Source of the DNA: Cycas panzhihuaensis | Taxonomy: Eukaryota > Cycadophyta | DNA length: 64,000 nt | NCBI GenBank assembly: GCA_023213395.1 | Contig: CM041465.1 | Location: 231,701,741 to 231,765,740 of the forward strand | Direction: 5' to 3' | Shown here: piece by piece, positions 45,162 through 57,101 of the stretch | How positions within the stretch are numbered: the stretch's first letter is position 1 | Layout of the letters: each line of letters opens with the position of its first letter | Position numbers and translations under genes: made by a program | Notes under the pieces: generated by a model | Databases searched by the model: none | What the model saw: the letters and a program-made list of their open reading frames with translations, nothing else | What the model was told of the DNA's origin: nothing

Positions 45162-48100
45162 CAAAAGGCGGTTCCTGGAAGGAACAAAACTTAGATATAA
45201 CCTGGAAAAACCTAAGAGAATCTTTTATAAAAACCTTTAGGCATACTTCGGAAAACCAAGAAGTAGACACAATCCTGAAACATATTAGAATGATGAGCAT
45301 AAAACTAGAACAAGATTTAATGGATCGTGATGAGAATCCATACAGAGTGAAGAAGAAGAAATTGTGAATTATCCTACAGAGTTTACATAATTCACCGTGG
45401 GAGAAAGAAAAATAGAAGATGCTCCATGGCATAAAACTGAAAATGTAGAAGATGTGGGTATGACAAAGTTAAAAACAACAGAAATTAGTGTTGGCAATCC
45501 AAAAAGTCCTAAGCTTATTCGAATTGGAGATTATTGGGATTCCCAAACGGTAGCCGAAGCTCAACAATTATTCGAAGAATTTCGTGATGTGTTTGCATGG
45601 TCGTATAAAGATTTGAAATGTATTCCTCCGGAGATAGGAATGCATCATATTGATCTAGTGGAGGATGCTAAACCAAGAAAAGCAATGACCATACCGAATG
45701 AATCCAAATATAAAGAAAAGTAAAAGCGAGCTGGATAAAATGTTAGAAGCGGGTTATATATACGAAATTGACTACGGTGTTGGGTGAGCCACGTAGTAGT
45801 GGTTCCAAAGAAAAATGGGAAAATTCGAGTGCATGTGGATTACGAGACAATTGAACAAAGTGACGAAAAAGATCCATTTCGCTACCTTTGACGGAAGATA
45901 TTCTAGAAGCGATTGGAGGGAATGAAATCTATTCATTCACAGACGGATTTAGTGGGTACAATCAAGTGCATTGCCCCGGAGGATCGAGCAAAGACAACAT
46001 TAAATAACGTAATGGAATGCGTGACGCCTATAAGGTAATGTCATTCGGTCTTACGAATGCACCAAATGACATTTCAACGGATTGTGATTAATATTTTTCG
46101 TAAATTCATTGGAGAAAAAGTTGTCATATTCTTAGACGATTGGACATTATGCGGGTTAATGAAAATCATATGGAAAACCTAAGAGAAATGTTGCAAACTT
46201 GTCGGGAAAATAAACTGTCTCAACCCAGAGAAATGTACATTTCTGGTACCCTTCGGGAACCTCCTAGGGCACACAGTCAAGAAAGAAGGATTCTTGTGAG
46301 ATCCGAGAAAAGTGTACGCCATTTTACACTTTCCGACACCGAATACGAGGAAGCAGCTAAAAGGTTTTTTGGGTTTGACCGGATATTATAGAAAATTTAT
46401 CAGAGGATATGCATATATATCTGGGCCTCTAGAAGAATTGTTGAAAAAGAATATTGAATGGATATGGACCAAAGATCAGCAACGAGCATTCGAGACATTA
46501 AAGCAGGCCATAGTAGCAGCGCCTATATTGCGATTTCCAGATTGGAAGAAAACCTTTCACGTACATGTGGATGCGTCGCAATACGCTATTGGATGCGTAT
46601 TGGCCCAACCCAGTGATGATAAAACGGATCATCCAATCTATTTTGCCAGTCGGAAACTTACGAGAGCGAGCGTAATTATACGACGACGGAAAGAGAGGCA
46701 CTCGGCATGGTTTATGCACTACAAAAATTTCGACATTATTTGTTATCTAATCCATTCCTGTTTTTTGTCGACCACCAAGCCTTGATGTATCTGGTGAATA
46801 AACCCATTATGCGAGGAAGGATCGTGAGATGGTTAATCTTTGTTCAAGAATTTTCATTCGTAATCATTGTGAAACACGGTAGGCGCACATCATTCGGATC
46901 AAGCGTCGAGAATCAAAAATGGAGAGAAAGCCACGGGGATACGGATGATTTTCGAGACGCGACTCTATTCAACATAGATGCGATTCGATGGTAGTATGAG
47001 GGTATACCGAATACCTAGCGGCAGATGAAGTGCCAGCGAATTAGATCGTGCAGGAAAAGAAATTTCATTAGAAAAGCGGAGCCGTATCGCTTATCGGTGA
47101 GTTGTACAAATTGGGGCGGATGACATATTGCGACGTTGTGTTCGACGGATGAGACAAACCGGATCATGTCGCAGCACATGAAGGAGTAGCGGTGGCCACA
47201 TGGGGAAATTGGCCACATGGCAAAAATCTTGACATCGGGATTACGGTGGCCATCGATGTTCAAGATGTTAAAAATGGGTTCAAGCATGCGACTCATCGCC
47301 AAGCAGTGGGAAACCTAATCGATAGGATTTCCACCCGTTACATCCCATACTACCTTTGGCACCATTCGAAAAGTGGGGACTCGACTTTGTGGGACCGATC
47401 AAACCAGCAGCACGCCGATCAAAAGCTCGATACATTCTGGTGGCAACCGACTACGCGACAAAGTGGGTGGAAGCACGCGCATTGAGGAAAGCCGATGCAG
47501 AAAGTACAGCAAGATTTCTGTATGAGGTGATAATCACGCGATTCGGATGCCCCTTGGAGATTGTCAGTGACCAAGGTGCCCACTTCCTCAACCAAACGAT
47601 TGAAGCATTAACAACTGCCTTCATGATTAGCCATCGGAAATCAACCCCCTACTATCCCAGAGCTAATGGTCAAGCGGAAAGCTCCAACAAAATAATCGAA
47701 AACTGTTTGCGGAAAATATGCGACATCGGCAGATCAGTTAATGAGAAGCTACCTTAGTACTATGGGCCTTTAAATACGACGTACAAAAGATCGATTAGAT
47801 GCACCCCATTTCACTTGTATATGGCATGGAAGCCATCCTTCCGACCGAGTTCGAGATACCCAGCTTACGAGTGGCGATACAATGCGACTAGACGACCTCC
47901 AGTCCTTGGAACGACGACTGGAAGACCTAATACAATTGGAAGACGCGACATCTAGCAAACCGGTGCGACATATAGAAAAACGACGACAAAAAGCATGGCA
48001 TGACCGCCATCTGCGGAGACCACAATTCAATGAGGGTGATCACGTATTGCTTTACGACAGCAAATTCAAAACACACCCCAGGAAACTCAAGATGCGGTGG

Positions 48101-48217
48101 TTGGGACCATACATCGCAGAAAGAATTTTCGAGAATGGTTCGGTGCAGCTTCGAGAAATCGACGGACCCCTGCTACCAACAAGGGTAAATGGTAGCGAGA
48201 CTCAAGTCCTACATTGA
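45162..48217 (+). pseudogene. Gypsy 4 RT, RNase H and integrase
   Basis: RT starts at about 45585 (FAWSYKDLKCIPPEIGMHHI). It is frameshifted repeatedly through 45720-46320: VVVPKKNGKIRVHVDYE, VMECVTPIR and the active site VVIFLDDW, then GFLGLTGYYRKFIRGYA (46360-46410). RNase H has FHVHVDASQYAIGCVLAQ (46555-46610) and FVDHQALMYLVNKP. Integrase: FEKWGLDFVGPIKPA, TDYATKWVEA, VSDQGAHFLNQT and YYPRANGQAESSNK (47360-47690), with Asp, Asp and Glu visible. The C-terminal part at 47882-48217 has EGDHVLLYDSKF and KLKMRWLGPYIAERIF. No chromodomain is visible after it. The high density of one-base indels contrasts with the clean gag. Confidence 0.87.
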
Positions 48218-49052
48218 ATAGCCGATTACCGGTAGGATCAATTGGTTGTACCATAGCGTATTGCATGATGTTGAGGCAATCAACTGCCTTGATACCGAGC
48301 CATGATCCAGTTCGGTATGGATATAAAAATTGAAAAAAATTTGGAAAAAATAAAAATAACCGTAACTCAATTCTGATATAAGCAACAGCAGCATAATCCG
48401 AGGAAAACCAGAGGAAACTCGGTGACATACAAGTGAATTACGATTATGCGTGCGAAGCAGTGCGTTACTGTGCATAGTTGGGACAGTGATAAAGCAGAAA
48501 ATACACTATACGTACCAAAGGAATTCACTAAAGTACGCATAGTGGAAAAAGTGACCCCGAATTATACTATACGTGCACGAAAAGTGCGACAGTGCGCATA
48601 GTAGAAATAACTTTAAGTGGCTCAATTACATTTACGTGCACGAAAATGCGTAAATAGGTACGCCTGATTACCTTCGGGCGTAAACTCAAATTATACATTA
48701 TACGTACCAACGACGTGCGTGTCCGAATGTAAAGGAGACCTAAGTGACTATTTGCATTATACGTACCAAAGGAAGTACGCAATCGAGCACGCATAATAGC
48801 AATTCTTAACATTATACGTACCAAGGGCACGTATAAGACAAAATACGCAAAACGACAAATCATTACGTACCTGCGAACATTCCTGTGCAAGATGCAGAGG
48901 CGGAGCGGACCCACGACGCAAGGGTTTGCTCTGCACGCATCACAATGACCGAAACAGTGAAACGGCAAGCGTTCCTCAGAGGTACGTACGTGCGGTTCTA
49001 TCGGTACGCTTTGGTTTTCTTTCTTACCTCTGGAAATCCACAGCCATGATGA
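48218..49052 (+). repeat. Gypsy 4 spacer with ACGTACC repeats and a possible splice acceptor
   Basis: About 830 bp after integrase without a coding frame. The segment 48490-48870 holds at least five copies of an ATTATACGTACCAA-like motif, mixed with TACGCAT and CGTGCG. Similar words occur in the LTR. At its end, 49012-49043, a pyrimidine-rich run leads to CCACAG, which fits a 3' splice site directly before the extra ORF. Confidence 0.55.
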
Positions 49053-50127
49053 GGACGGCAGGGTGCCAAGAGGCATACATTCCCAAGTGAACAGGACCTC
49101 CAAGCCCTACCAGCAGCATTTCAGACAAAGGTTAAGCAGGCAGGCTGGAAAGATTACATTTTTTGCAACCCTATGTATTATGACCCGGAGTTAATGGACC
49201 AAATCCTGATGGCCCTAAACGCAAAGTGCAGTAAAGCTAAATTGGACGCAGAGATAGTCCACACTATTACTGGACTTCCCAAGGAGGGAGAGGTTCCATT
49301 GGGAACAAAGAGATCAGAGGTTGACAGGGAAATGTGGATGAGGGAGTTATGCCATCCTAACACCCAAATAATGTCAGGCGGAATCAGGGTAGCCGACATC
49401 ATGGACAACAAATTGCAGTGGGTGGCCAAGGTGATTAATTCCAGGTTTTTGTCAAAAAGGAAATATACCTACATCCAGGGAGGTATGATGCAGGTACTCT
49501 TAAAAATTCGGGATGGAGAAAGAATGAACTGGTCTGAATTTTTATCAGAAAATATGAGGCAACAGCTACAGGAAATCCGGACACAACCCTTCCGCCATCC
49601 TTCATTGCTTTTGGCAATTTTATTTTACCAAAGGTCAGGAAGTTCAATTAACTGTAACCACTATTTACGCCGGAACCAATCATTAAACAGTGGGTAGCAG
49701 AGTTCCCAGATACCACAACCAGCATGGAAGCTAAACGGAGAGTTCAGAAGCAAATGCAGAAGGTCCTTACCTGGTTACAAAAAACCCCAGGTACACCTAT
49801 TCCTCACAAGACAAAGCAAGTTGTCCATCGACGTGGGAAGAGGAAGAAAGGTGAGGAGGAAAGCGAGAAGAAGAGGAGGAAGAGGCGGAAGCATCACAGG
49901 AAGAATGGGAAGACTTCCCAACAGCAGAGGTGGGAGAGCCCTCAAGACCTCCTGCCATGAGACAAAGCGGGACCAATTATTCAAATGATCCGGGATATGG
50001 AGGCGGTATAAAGCGAGATATAGCGGCCCTTCAGGAGAAAATAAAGGAGAAGGATGCCATTATTGCTACCACGACACGTATAAATGAAGAAATTTTGGGA
50101 GGACCGAGGCAGCAGGAGCCGCCTTGA
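49053..50127 (+). pseudogene. Gypsy 4 extra 3' ORF of unknown function
   Basis: An open frame from 49053 to 49697 reads FPSEQDLQALPAAFQTKV, DYIFCNPMYYDPELMDQILM, HTITGLPKEGEVPLGTKRS and VAKVINSRFLSKRKYTYI. After a frame change near 49595 it continues as TPEPIIKQWVAEFPDT, then a strongly basic stretch (about 49810-49910), then IKRDIAALQEKIKEKDAI, a likely coiled coil ending at 50127. There is no signal peptide or membrane segment, so it is not an obvious envelope. The GLPKEGEVPLGTKR stretch recalls plant mobile-domain or transposon-associated proteins, which I cannot confirm. No ATG lies in the first 120 bases; expression may need splicing. Confidence 0.65.
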
Positions 50128-50220
50128 GACAGAGTGAGGGAGGGATACCCCGAAATTTTGACTTTTTGGAGTTTTGTTGAGCAAGGATGCTCAAACCCAT
50201 AACTGTTGACCCAGGATAGA

Positions 50221-51047
50221 TGTTGACATTAAAATTGACTCAATGGCTGTGTGAGGACCAGAGGTAGGTCAGATAACCCGAGTTGTGCAGGTATGGACCG
50301 TACGGAGAATGCACGAGGCAAAACGGCGAAAAACAAGCATTCAGGTGCGTATGGCGGTGCGTGCACAGGCAGATGCATGAGGAACATACCAGTGGCGAGC
50401 GGAACCAAATGGCGGCGATGCGCATGACTCGAGGGGACCGGTGAAGACACAGGAGGTGCCAGACGTCGTCTGGACGTCTGAACCCAAAAAGGAATAATTA
50501 ATTAAGGACAAACAAAGTGATTAAGTGAAGAGTGCATAATCGAAGAGGTACGCATGGTGAAGAATGCGGTTATGACGCAGTACCATAACCCTTGACCAAA
50601 AGGTACCGATGGGAGTACTTAAGGAGGTACGCATGATTCACCGGCTAGGGTGAGAGCCGGATATCACGCACGCAAAGGTGCAGAGAGGCGATGCATGACA
50701 GGATTGGAGCATGGATGTATGATAAGTACCATCCGGTACGCATATGTAATGATGAAGGGCGTATCTTTCTTTGGAATGCTCAGAATGCATTCCACAATGT
50801 AAATGAACTGTTGAATTAATAAAAGGAAGAGTAACGTGGAAATTGGTGTATTCTTGATGTTGTGATGATGATTTCTGTCAAGTATGTATTGATTTACATC
50901 TGCGTGTACCATTCTGTGAATTATATATGGAATGTATGTGAATAACCATGTTGACAGTATCCTAAAACTAGACTATAGCGCTGTGTAACCTTGACAAGTG
51001 AGCAAGGGGTGTCTCGTAAGTGTAATAAGGCACCCCAGCAGTCAACA
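50221..51047 (+). repeat. Gypsy 4 3' LTR
   Basis: An 827-bp copy of 40613-41415, followed by target duplication GATGG. No strong polypurine tract is seen directly before it; GGATAGA is the only purine run. Confidence 0.9.
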
Positions 51048-51052
51048 GATGG

Positions 51053-52857
51053 CAACAAGAAAGAGGTAGAGAAAGATTAACACCACCTAGAAATTCTAGA
51101 GTTTGATTTAATTGGGAGAAATCTAGACATTTTGCAAACAAATGTTATGTTTTTGATGCATGTTATCGTTGTGGCCAATCGAGTCACTACCCATATCAGT
51201 GTTGTAAAAGACAAGCAGAAATTCAGAGAGAGAGAGAAGGATAATAGGAAACTACAAGGAGCAGGATTTAACATAGGAAGAAAAAGAGACAACTTTCATT
51301 ATGGCTCTAACTTCAAGCCTCAAAATTGAGGATGATTGGTATATTGACTCCGGTGCAACAAATCATATGACAAGTCGAAAAGATTGGTTTGAGTCTTTAA
51401 AACCTTATTCACTGAATAAATATGTTGAATTAGGAAACAAACTTCTTCTTCGCATTGAAGGAATTGGTATGATTGCTATAAAAAGTAGTGGTCAAATCAT
51501 GAAGATAGGAAATGTCCTATATGTTCCTAGAATGAAGATGAACCTGTTATTAGTAGCCTAATTAAGGAAAAAGAAGTGGAGAAGTACTTTTGATGATGAT
51601 GGACACTGTTTCATTTTAGATATGAAAAAAGGAGGAATAGTTATTGCTGAAAGGGTAGAAACTAACAATCTATACAAGTTGCTTTATATTCCTATTATAT
51701 CGGAAACTGATGCAATGCCTAAAAGTGATGTAATTTCTTTCGTTGTTTCTAGCACTGTTGATAATGAAATTTGGCATTTAAAGTATGGGCATATCTCAAA
51801 TAATAGATTAGAATTACTGAAAAATTATAATATGGTTGATGGCTTACCAGATGTTCACTTCAATCTTTTTGTTTACAAAAATTGTATGTTAGGAAAACAA
51901 TATAGAGCTTTGTTTCAAGCTAGTTCTTACTATGCCAAAAAGAAATTAGAATTAATTCATATAGATCTTTGTGGTCCATTCACTCCAAATTCTCTCAGTA
52001 ATGCACAATATTTTCTCACTTTCATTGATGATTTCTCAAGAAAGACTTGGGTTTATTTTCTCTTCAGTAAGTCTGAAACACTTGATTATTTTAAAGAATT
52101 TAAAAGTAAAGTTGAATTAGAAAGTGATTGCAAAACCAAACGTGTTTGTTTATGGGGGAGGAGAATAGATATCTAAAAGATTTGATCATTTTTACAAAGT
52201 AAATGGAATCAAAAGACAGGTTATAACACCATATACTCTTTGATAAAATGGTATTGTTGAACGAATGAACATGACTATTGTGGAAATAGCACAATGTCTA
52301 ATGTAGGATAGAGAAGTTCCAAAGAAGTATTGGGTTGAAGCCATCAATACTTCAATATATCTTATAAATAGAAGCCCCACTTAAGCATTATACAAGATGA
52401 TGCTAGAAGCAGCCTGGATAGTTAAGAAGCCAAATGTGAGTAATCTCAAAGTGTTTGGTTGAAAGGCATATGTTTATATTTCTAACAAAACAAGGTTCAA
52501 ACTTGACTGTAAAAGTGTATAATGCATAATGGTTGGCTATAGTAATAGGTCAAAAGCTTATCGATGTCTAGATCCCAAAATAAATAAGATTTATGTTAGC
52601 AAAGATGTTGTTTTTGATGAACAAAGGGTTAAACAAGAATCCCATCTAGAATATGAAGAATCAAAGTTTGTTCCCACTATTACTCCCAACATCTTTGAAG
52701 TTACGTCTAAAAGTAATTCACCAAGTCAATCAAGACCAAGAAGTCAACCGAGTTTTCCTTTAGGTCAAGGATATTCAAGTCAAGAATCTTTAGAAGAAGA
52801 AGTAGCGAGTACTAGTCAACCAAACTCTCCCCTAGGTCAAGGATCTTCAGATCAAGA
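51053..52857 (+). pseudogene. Copia F gag end, protease and integrase
   Basis: After Gypsy 4 the reading resumes with the RG-rich gag tail and the knuckle CYRCGQSSHYPYQC (about 51155-51210). Protease WYIDSGATNHMTSRKDWF is at about 51335. Integrase: HLKYGHISNNRLELLKNY, CMLGKQYRALFQ, LELIHIDLCGPFTP and FIDDFSRKTWVYFLFSKS (51770-52080). The second catalytic segment is damaged (CLWGRRI), then NGIVERMNMTIVEIAQ and LKVFG-KAYVYIS follow. MVGYSNRSKAYRCLDPKINK leads to an acidic Ser- and Gln-rich linker with a repeated PLGQGSS motif. Copia G interrupts that linker at 52857. Confidence 0.87.
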
Positions 52858-53051
52858 TGTTGAGATTCAATTTAGAAGGCAGAAAACTGATGAGAGAACT
52901 TGGCAATCTTTATTGAGAGAATGATGTCTTTAAATACATAGAAGATTGATAACCGTTATAACTTGACGGTTAACCTACCTTTTAACTAAGTGACATGTCA
53001 CTGATGCATATACTAATTACATGATTAGAGGTAAAACATTACCTCTCAACA
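52858..53051 (-). repeat. Copia G 3' LTR
   Basis: 194 bp. On the minus strand it starts TGTTGAGAGGTAATGTTTTA and contains a perfect 8-bp inverted repeat around TGTT just inside the end. The polypurine tract AAGAGAGGG (complement of 53052-53060) precedes it. Confidence 0.95.
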
Positions 53052-53060
53052 CCCTCTCTT

Positions 53061-56000
53061 AATGTTTTATCTCTCTTTCAAGCCTATTTTGTTTCTCATA
53101 ATCTAAAATTTCTCTTTTCCCAAAGATTTGGTCAGCAAATCGGCAACTTGTTCACATGAAGGACAATATTCTAAATTGATTTCTTTGTTATGGACCTTCT
53201 CTTTGATAAAGTGATGCTGAACTTCAATGTGCTTAGTTCTGGCATGAAAGACTGGATTTTTGGTCAGTTTGATAGCACTTTGATTATCACAATATATGGT
53301 TGTTGCTTCATGCTGTGGTTGATCCAAATCGCTCAAAAGTTGTCAGAGCCAAACTGCTTCACATGTGGCTATTACTGCTGCCTTATATTCTGCTTCTATT
53401 GACGAAAGTGCTATCGTGGGCTGCTTTTTACTGCTCCATGAGACTGGAGTTGTCCCTAAGAAGAAACAATAGCCACTAGTTAATTTCCTCTGGTCCTTGT
53501 CTCCTACCCAGTCTAAGTCACAGAATCCTGTGATTTTTGCTGATCTGCCTTTTGAATAGATCAACTTTAGTTATGTTGTTCCTTTTAGATACCTTAGTAT
53601 CCTCCATGCTGCTTTCCAATGCCTTATTCTGGGTTCCTGCATATATCTAGAGAGGAGCCCGACGGAATATGATATATCGGGCCTGGTAGCAGTGAGGTAT
53701 ATCAAACTCCCTACCAGTTGCCTATATAAGGTGGAATTGACTGTCTGTTCCTTTTCGTCAGGAACCAAATTGCAATTAATCTCCATGGGAGTGGCACAGG
53801 GATTACAATTAGTCATCTTGAATTTTTCCAACAGATCTTTTATGTACTTGCTTTGTGAAACGGAGATATATTCATCCTGTTAGTTTACTTCCAATCCCAG
53901 ATAATAATTAAGAAGACCAAGATCTGTCATTTCAAATTCTTTCTCCACTTGTTCCCTTATATTTGCAATTGATTTGTCATCATTTCCCGTCAATATCATG
54001 TCATCTACATAGGCAACAACTAGAGTGATTTGTTCATTCTACTTTTTTATGTAGAGACTGGGGTCAGAATTGCAACACTGGAAACCATTGGCATATAGGT
54101 GTTGATCTAATTTGGCATACCAGGCACAAGGAGTTTGCTTCAATCCATACGATGCCTTTTTTAGTTTGCATACCAAATGTTCTTGCCCCTTTTTGACTTA
54201 TCCCTCGGGCTGTGCCATATACACATCTTCTTCAAGATCACCATTCAAAAAGGCACTCTTCACATCCAATTGAAAGATCTTCCAATTACGCATTGTTGTT
54301 AGTGCTATCACAGTTCTTACTGTGTTTAGTTTGGCCACAAGTAAGAAGGTTTCTTCGAAATCAATTCCGGCCGTTTGAGTGTATCCTTTGGCCACTAGAC
54401 AAGCCTTATATTTTTCAATTTTTCCACTTGCTCCTTCCTTGATTTTGTATACCCATCTGCAATTAACCACAGATTTACCTGGAGGAAGTTCTACTAGCTC
54501 CCAAGTTTGATTTTTGTCAACTGAACTCATTTCAGCATCCATTGTTTCCTTCCATTGAGATTGGTACTGGGCTTCTTGAAATGATTGTGGTTCAACCCTG
54601 CCAACTAAGGCTTTGAGTTTTTGGCCTCTTGTTCTGTGATCCAATGTATTTCCTCCATCTTCAATGGTTTTAATAAACCATTTTGGCAGCTTTTTCTCAT
54701 TTTGGAAACTTTATACAAGTTCCAGATGTGATTCTACTTCCTGTATTGTGTTTTTTTCACATGAATCTTCATGATGTGAACAGGATGGAATTTCTTTTGT
54801 GATGATGTCTGAAACTTCTTCTACAGGAATCTCCTTATTTGAATTATCTTCATCAATGATTTTTATTTGGGCTTGAGAATCCAAACTTCCTTCATCAAAA
54901 ACTACGTCTCTATTGATGTATATTTTGTTTGTCTGTGGATCAATGCATTTATAAGGCTTTGAATTTTTACTATATCCAATCATGATGCACTCTATGCTTT
55001 TTGCATCTAATTTTGATATGTTATTATCTAGTATATGTACATAAGCCTGGTTGCCAAAAACTTTTAATGAACTGACATCAGGTTTTTTACCTGTACATGC
55101 TTCTTCTAGTGTCATATTCTCCAGAACTTTGGTGGGGCTTCTGTTCACAAGATAGCAGGCTGTATTCACGGCTTCTGCCCAGTAAGATTTGGGAACTTGT
55201 TTCTCGTGCACCATGCTGCAAGCCATTTCCATCAAGGTTCAATTTTTTCTTTCAGCTATTCCATTGGATTGTGGAGTATAAGGCGTGGTAATCTGTCTGC
55301 AAATTCCATTTCTTTTGTAAAAGATCAGAAATTCATTGGAAATGTATTCTCCTCCTCCATCAGATCTAATACATTTTATTTTAGAGCCTGATTCATATTT
55401 TAAATTCTTAAAAAATTCAAACACTTCTGATTTGTTATGTAGAAAATATACCCAGACTTTCCTGGTGAAATCATCAATAAGTGTTAGAAAATACCTACAA
55501 CCATTTATTGAAAGTGGTGCAAGTGGTCCGTAGAGATCTATGTGAATCAATTCCAATTTGTTTTGTGATCTCCATTTGCTTTCTTTGAATGGCAACCTGT
55601 GATGTTTTCCAAACTAGCACCCTTTACAAATGAAGTTTTCGAAAGATATGTTAGGTAATCCAACCACCATATCATTTCTTTTCATTTTTCTTAAAGTTTC
55701 TAATGGTGGATGTCCATACTTCAAATGCCACATTTTATTACCAAAATTTATAGCAGTACAACCTTTTGGATCTGGACAGGGCATATTGGGATCTGCAACA
55801 AGTTTATACAGATCATTACTTGTAATCCCTTTAGCAATGACTTCCCCATTATTTTTCACATCCATTATCAGACAGAGACCATCTTCATCAAACATTGTTC
55901 TCAACCCCTTTTTGCTGAGTTGTGAGACAGACAGGAGATTCATTTCAAGGTCAGGAACCCATAGCACGTTTCCAATGATCAATACAGTGCCCATACCTTT

Positions 56001-56205
56001 AATTTCTAAAGGATATTTGTCACCTAATTCAACTGACCTATGGATATCACAAGGTTTCAAATTTTCAAACCAGTAATGACAACTTGTCATGTGTCGAGAA
56101 ACTCCTGAATCAATAAACCATGTATCAGTCTCTTTTAAACCTGCTGACAAGGCAACTATGAAGGTTGTTTCTTCTTCATCTTCTTCCACCTGTTCTTTGC
56201 TGAAG
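53061..56205 (-). pseudogene. Copia G pol: protease, integrase, RT, RNase H
   Basis: Protease reads WFIDSGVSRHMTS, Val in place of the usual Ala (about 56085-56125). Integrase: HLKYGHPPLETLRKM, CKGC (stop) FGKHHRLPF, LELIHIDLYGPLAPL, FTRKVWVYFLHNKS, IRSDGGGEYISNEF and PQSNGIAERKN (55239-55730), with catalytic Asp, Asp and Glu present. LKVFGNQAYVHI and GYSKNSKPYKCIDPQ follow. [60 protein letters not shown] and active site VAYVDDMILTGND (54000-54640). RNase H: FCDLDWVGDKDQRKLTSGY and ARTKHIEVQHHFIKEK, ending at about 53103. Four or so stops, little else. Confidence 0.93.
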
Positions 56206-57101
56206 TTGCCCATTGGTCTTTTCCCTTTCTGAATGTCCAGTCTTCTCTGAGAACATTGATACGGGTAGTGCCCTGCCTGTCCATAATGATAGCATATTTC
56301 AAACATTCTGCCGGTACTAGCGAAGTGTCCAACTCTACCACAGTTGAAGAATATCCTGGAATCACGACTTCTTCCACGTCCTCTGTTATCCGGATACCAT
56401 CCGCGGCCAAGATTTTTGGAATCTGGGGTTCGACCTCTTCCTCGTGTCTAATCTCGTCCTCGGGATCCCAGATTTAATCTGGAAGCAAATGCATCCTCTA
56501 GCTCTGTTGAGTCTTCATATCGCCTATTTCTTTGTTCCTGTCTAAGCAATATCCCAGTTAATTCATCAAGAGTCATTGTATCGATTTGATTACTGTTTGT
56601 AATGGTATTGATAGTTACATCAAAGGTCTTAGGCAGTTTGTTGGCTACCATGTGAGCAAGCTCTGATTCAGACAAAATTTCTCCAGCACTCAATAGATCA
56701 TTTCTGAGAGAAGTAATTTTATGTATGAATTCTGTCACTGTTTCATGGTCTCTCATGTGTAGTTTATATAATTCTTCTTTTAAAACAAATATCCGAGCTT
56801 TATTCTTTTGACCAAATAAGTTTTCAAAACATTTCCAAATGTTTGGAGTGGAGGTTAATTTCTCAACATACACCAATAAGGAATCCGCTACTAAGAGTTT
56901 GAGGATGATGACACCCGCATTATCCCTTTCTAACCAACTAGTTAGGGTAGTACTGGCATCATCTAGTCTAGTTTCGGTTCCAAGAGCAATATTCCAGGCA
57001 TTTCGTGCCCTGAGCAAGGTCCCAACTTTAATTTTCCATATATGATAGTTTCCTTCTGTGAGTTTATCTTGTTTTGACAAACCAAATAAAGGTGAAGCCA
57101 T
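56206..57101 (-). pseudogene. Copia G gag
   Basis: The frame from an ATG at 57101 (MASPLFGLSKQDKLTEGNYH, then IWKIKVGTLLRARNAW) is open to 56448. It contains WLERDNAGVIILKLLVADSL, NIWKCFENLFGQKNKARI, VLKEELYKLHMRDHETV and ANKLPKTFDVTINTI. After the RGRG-rich segment and a stop near 56450, the zinc knuckle part has CYHYGQAGHYPYQC, preceded by FNCGRVGHFAS. The acidic segment DEEEETTF leads into protease. Compared with Copia B and C it keeps the whole capsid region without a frame change, so it is a good reference for the group. Confidence 0.92.

Larger units (their letters stand above)
40613..51047 (+). mobile_element. Gypsy 4, large Ty3/Gypsy element with extra ORF, inside Copia F gag
   Basis: LTRs at 40613-41415 and 50221-51047 with a perfect duplication GATGG (40608-40612 and 51048-51052). 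Its PBS is not the initiator-Met type but resembles the tRNA-Asp type known from Athila elements. Order: gag, protease, a long linker containing a second gag-like stretch, RT, RNase H and integrase without a visible chromodomain. An 800-bp repeat-rich spacer and an additional ORF (49053-50127) lie before the 3' LTR. At about 10.4 kb it is the longest single element here. It shares its gag start with Gypsy 5 and its gag core with Gypsy 6. Confidence 0.92.

Noticed and set aside
49053-50127. Envelope gene in Gypsy 4
   Set aside because: The position fits, but there is no signal peptide, transmembrane segment or cleavage motif, so I call it only an ORF of unknown function.
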